Shown here piece after piece: positions 34,348-36,273 of a stretch of 36,273 nt of DNA. Position 1 is the first letter of the stretch; every line of letters starts with the position of its first letter. The position numbers and the translations under genes are program-made. This DNA comes from an uncultured Acetatifactor sp. GTDB taxonomy: Bacteria > Bacillota > Clostridia > Lachnospirales > Lachnospiraceae. The notes beneath the pieces are model-generated. The model did no database searches. It was given only the letters and a program-made list of their open reading frames with translations, and was not told where the DNA came from. Where the stretch lies: positions 1 to 36,273 of the forward strand of contig CANQOL010000033.1 in NCBI GenBank assembly GCA_947625475.1, in the 5' to 3' direction.

Positions 34348-35334
34348 ATGAAAATTTCCGTGTTTTATGAGCATATGGCGGAGGCGTGTGAACAGACCGG
34401 CAGATCCATGGAGGAAATTTGTTCTCTGGTGAGATCCTTTGGAATCACGGGGGTGGAGATAGAAAATACCAGGCTTTACAGGGAGGGAGAGAGAATCCGC
34501 GGCCTCCTTGAGGGGGCCGGCCTTGAGATCAGCTGTATCTACGGCTTTTTTGATTTTGGGAGCCTGGAAGAGAGGGAGGATACGTCATTGGCCTTGGAGA
34601 AGTCTCTGGCCTTGGATAAGCCCTTGGAGAAGTCTCTGGCCTTGGATAAACCCTTGGAAAATCTTGAGAAGGGCTTCGATATGGTGCGTCTGGCGCGGCA
34701 GTTTTCTGTCGGAAAGATCATGCTGATCCCTGGATTTGTCTCAAAAAAGGATGTTCACCCCAAGAGACTTTCCCTGATTCTCGGCAGAGAGGCCAGATCC
34801 TCCCGCTACCACAGGCATGTGAAAAATATGATGAGCGCTCTCAAAAAAATCTGTGAGCAGGCCGGTAAGAGCGGAGTGACTGTAGTTTTGGAGGATTTTG
34901 ACGATGAGAAGGCCCCCTTCGCCACCGCCAGCCAGCTGAAGCATTTTTTGGAGGAAGTCCCGGGACTGTACTGCGCCTTTGACACGGGAAATTTTCTCTA
35001 CAGCGAGGAAGACGCCTTCGAGGTGCTTCCCATGTTTCTGCCGAGAATCCGCCATGTTCACTGTAAGGACAGGACCTTTGAAAAAAAGGAGGGCGAGACC
35101 CCGAAGGAGACGGTGAAGGGAAGGGAGATGTATTCCTGCGCCGTGGGCAGCGGGTGTATCCCCATGGAACGGATTTTGGACGAGATTCTGGCCAGCGGAT
35201 ACGAGGATTATTTTGCCATAGAGCATTTCGGATCCCTCAGCCAGCTTCAGGATATGGAGCAGTCCGCCAGATGGCTTGCGGAGTATGAGGCGGGGTATCA
35301 GAAAAAAAATGTGGCGCAGAGCGCTCCGGAATAG
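34348..35334 (+). CDS. Sugar phosphate isomerase/epimerase family (TIM barrel)
   Basis: A 328-residue protein of the xylose isomerase-like TIM barrel superfamily. Candidate metal-site segments are VTVVLEDFDD, YCAFDTGNFLY, RHVHCKD and FAIEHFG. The substrate is unknown; such proteins act on sugars or inositol derivatives. An insertion near residues 80-110 holds two 10-residue repeats (LEKSLALDK) not expected in the fold. AGAGGTAGGAAAT is the ribosome binding site. It is followed by a hairpin and the ThuA-like gene, a pairing also known from sugar-use clusters. Confidence 0.82.
   Translation: MKISVFYEHMAEACEQTGRSMEEICSLVRSFGITGVEIENTRLYREGERIRGLLEGAGLEISCIYGFFDFGSLEEREDTSLALEKSLALDKPLEKSLALDKPLENLEKGFDMVRLARQFSVGKIMLIPGFVSKKDVHPKRLSLILGREARSSRYHRHVKNMMSALKKICEQAGKSGVTVVLEDFDDEKAPFATASQLKHFLEEVPGLYCAFDTGNFLYSEEDAFEVLPMFLPRIRHVHCKDRTFEKKEGETPKETVKGREMYSCAVGSGCIPMERILDEILASGYEDYFAIEHFGSLSQLQDMEQSARWLAEYEAGYQKKNVAQSAPE
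34591..34650 (+). repeat. Two tandem 30-bp in-frame repeats
   Basis: Copies at 34591-34620 and 34621-34650 differ at their first and last bases only, encoding ALEKSLALDK and PLEKSLALDK; a third partial copy, PLENLEK, follows. Confidence 0.9.
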
Positions 35335-35337
35335 AGG
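35321..35337 (+). repeat. Shared start-site motif, copy at the end of the isomerase gene
   Basis: GCGCTCCGGAATAGAGG; the stop codon TAG of the isomerase gene lies inside it. No gene starts here: the ATG that follows is closed at once by TGA. Confidence 0.6.
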
Positions 35338-35340
35338 ATA

Positions 35341-35377
35341 ATGTGAAAAATCACACTGATGTGCTGATTTTTCACAT
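35341..35377. repeat. 13-bp perfect hairpin between two copies of the start-site motif
   Basis: ATGTGAAAAATCA (35341-35353) pairs exactly with 35365-35377; CAC/GTG inside extends the stem to 16 bp with one bulge and a TGAT loop. There is no T-run beyond the stem. Confidence 0.65.
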
Positions 35378-35405
35378 GAGAATTTGTGGCGCTCCGGAAT
35401 AGAGG
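35378..35405 (+). repeat. Shared start-site motif, copy upstream of the ThuA-like gene
   Basis: GAGAATTTGTGGCGCTCCGG continues AATAGAGG to 35405. Its AGAGG is the ribosome binding site of the gene at 35411. Confidence 0.65.
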
Positions 35406-35410
35406 TAAAA

Positions 35411-36112
35411 ATGAAGGTTACTGTGTGGAATGAGTATGAAGAAGAGCTTCTCTACGAGGATGTGAAAAGGGTGTATCCTCAGGGAATCCATGAATGTATC
35501 AGAGAATTTTTGGCAAAGAACGAGGATATGGAGGTCAGATGTGTGACACTCTCCATGCCGGATCAGGGGCTCTCGGAGGAAATTCTCCGGGACACGGATG
35601 TGCTGCTCTGGTGGGGACACCAGGCCCATGAGAAGGTGACGAAGGAGACGGCGGAGAGGGTCAAAAGGCATGTGCTCATGGGCATGGGTTTTATTCCCCT
35701 GCACTCCGCCCACGCCTGCAGACCCCTGAAAGAGCTTTTAGGCACCAGCATGAATCTGCGCTGGAAGCACGGGGAGCGGGAAAAGCTGATCTGCGTGGCG
35801 CCCTCCCACCCCATTGCCAGGGGGATCACGGAGCCTGTGATTTTGGAGCAGGAGGAAATGTACGGGGAATATTTCGACATACCAAAGCCCGATGATGTAG
35901 TATTTTTGGGATGGTTCTCCAATGAAGAGGCGTTCCGCAGCGGATGCACCTTCACCCGTGGCTGGGGGAAAATCTTCTATTTTCAGCCGGGCCATGAGGA
36001 ATACCCTGTTTACCGAAATCCTCAGATCCAGCAGATCATCACCAACGCGGTCCGCTGGGCCGCCCCGGTGAACAGAAGGGACGGGGAATATGAATGTGTG
36101 CAGGTGCATTGA
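35411..36112 (+). CDS. ThuA-like domain protein
   Basis: A 233-residue protein of the ThuA (trehalose-utilisation) family, which has a class I glutamine amidotransferase-like fold. Supporting segments are MKVTVWNEYEEE, VLLWWGHQAHEKV, MGFIPLHSAHACRPLKELLG, HPIARGI and IFYFQPGHEEYPVY. Relatives are linked to disaccharide use, but their reaction is not well settled. The start at 35411 has AGAGGTAAAA upstream. It probably shares a transcript with the isomerase gene before it. Confidence 0.85.
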   Translation: MKVTVWNEYEEELLYEDVKRVYPQGIHECIREFLAKNEDMEVRCVTLSMPDQGLSEEILRDTDVLLWWGHQAHEKVTKETAERVKRHVLMGMGFIPLHSAHACRPLKELLGTSMNLRWKHGEREKLICVAPSHPIARGITEPVILEQEEMYGEYFDIPKPDDVVFLGWFSNEEAFRSGCTFTRGWGKIFYFQPGHEEYPVYRNPQIQQIITNAVRWAAPVNRRDGEYECVQVH

Positions 36113-36160
36113 GCGCCTGTGTGTTTATGTGACGGACAGAGAAAGGCAGCGGAGCATTTT

Positions 36161-36273
36161 ATGGAGGAAACGATCAGGGAAGAAAAGAAAACCGGGGAGT
36201 ATCTGGCGGATCAGGTGGATGTGTGCGTGGTGGGCGCAGGCCATGCGGGCTGCGAGGCGGCCCTGGCCTGCGC
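36161..36273 (+). CDS. mnmG: tRNA uridine 5-carboxymethylaminomethyl modification enzyme MnmG (3' end outside window)
   Basis: Only the first 37 codons are present. The FAD-binding Rossmann motif VDVCVVGAGHAGCEAALA identifies it. The N-terminus is ~18 residues longer than usual before this motif (Glu/Lys-rich). GGAG lies 7 bases before the ATG. It works with MnmE, encoded 1.9 kb upstream. Confidence 0.9.
   Translation, partial: MEETIREEKKTGEYLADQVDVCVVGAGHAGCEAALAC

Noticed and set aside
35341..35377. Hairpin as an ordinary terminator between the isomerase and ThuA-like genes
   Set aside because: The stem is AT-rich and no T-run follows it; the T residues are inside the stem.

Overview
The window spans a bacterial chromosomal replication origin. 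Gene order (dnaA-dnaN-S4 protein-recF-gyrB-gyrA on one side; rpmH-rnpA-yidD-yidC-jag-mnmE-mnmG on the other), perfect DnaA boxes TTATCCACA, SpoIIIJ/Jag-type proteins, strong AGGAGG-type ribosome binding sites and GC-rich coding DNA point to a Firmicute of class Clostridia, most likely Lachnospiraceae (family level is inference). No rRNA, tRNA or CRISPR array was recognised.

Layout: (1) 1 to about 4,400 looks like one end of an integrative element: a sigma-70-like gene cut by the window edge, a hairpin-rich noncoding stretch, a tandem GNAT acetyltransferase preceded by what looks like a translational attenuator, and a two-kinase fusion protein. It abuts the 3' end of rlmD (rumA), whose last ~94 codons look element-supplied. 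(2) 4,091-8,563, minus strand: HtrA-like protein, YhaM exonuclease and RlmD in one apparent operon running into the element's kinase gene. (3) 8,714-13,267, plus strand: mutS2 and an OmpR/histidine kinase pair. (4) 13,268-17,690: an island with a broken serine recombinase, clustered short repeats, a single-chain MmeI-like (type IIL) restriction-modification enzyme and a small ORF. (5) 17,693-20,467, minus strand: AIM24-family protein, an unrecognised nuclease-like protein and a CPA2 antiporter, downstream of gyrA. (6) 20,492-29,383, minus strand: gyrA, gyrB, recF, S4 protein, dnaN, dnaA. (7) 29,384-29,809: oriC DnaA-box cluster and AT-rich stretch. (8) 29,810-36,273, plus strand: rpmH to mnmG, with a sugar-isomerase gene and a ThuA-like gene between mnmE and mnmG.

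Genes near oriC are transcribed away from it, as is usual for highly expressed genes. The mutS2/two-component/restriction block (8,714-17,589) runs head-on toward the origin. A short motif, GCGCTCCGGAAT followed by an AG-rich ribosome binding site, recurs immediately upstream of rlmD, yhaM, mnmE and the ThuA-like gene, and once more at the end of the isomerase gene.

The most interesting signals are the 12-codon leader ORF with two mutually exclusive hairpins before the acetyltransferase, the chimeric end of rlmD, the recurrent start-site motif, the HtrA-like protein that has lost its catalytic triad, and the nuclease-like protein next to the antiporter.
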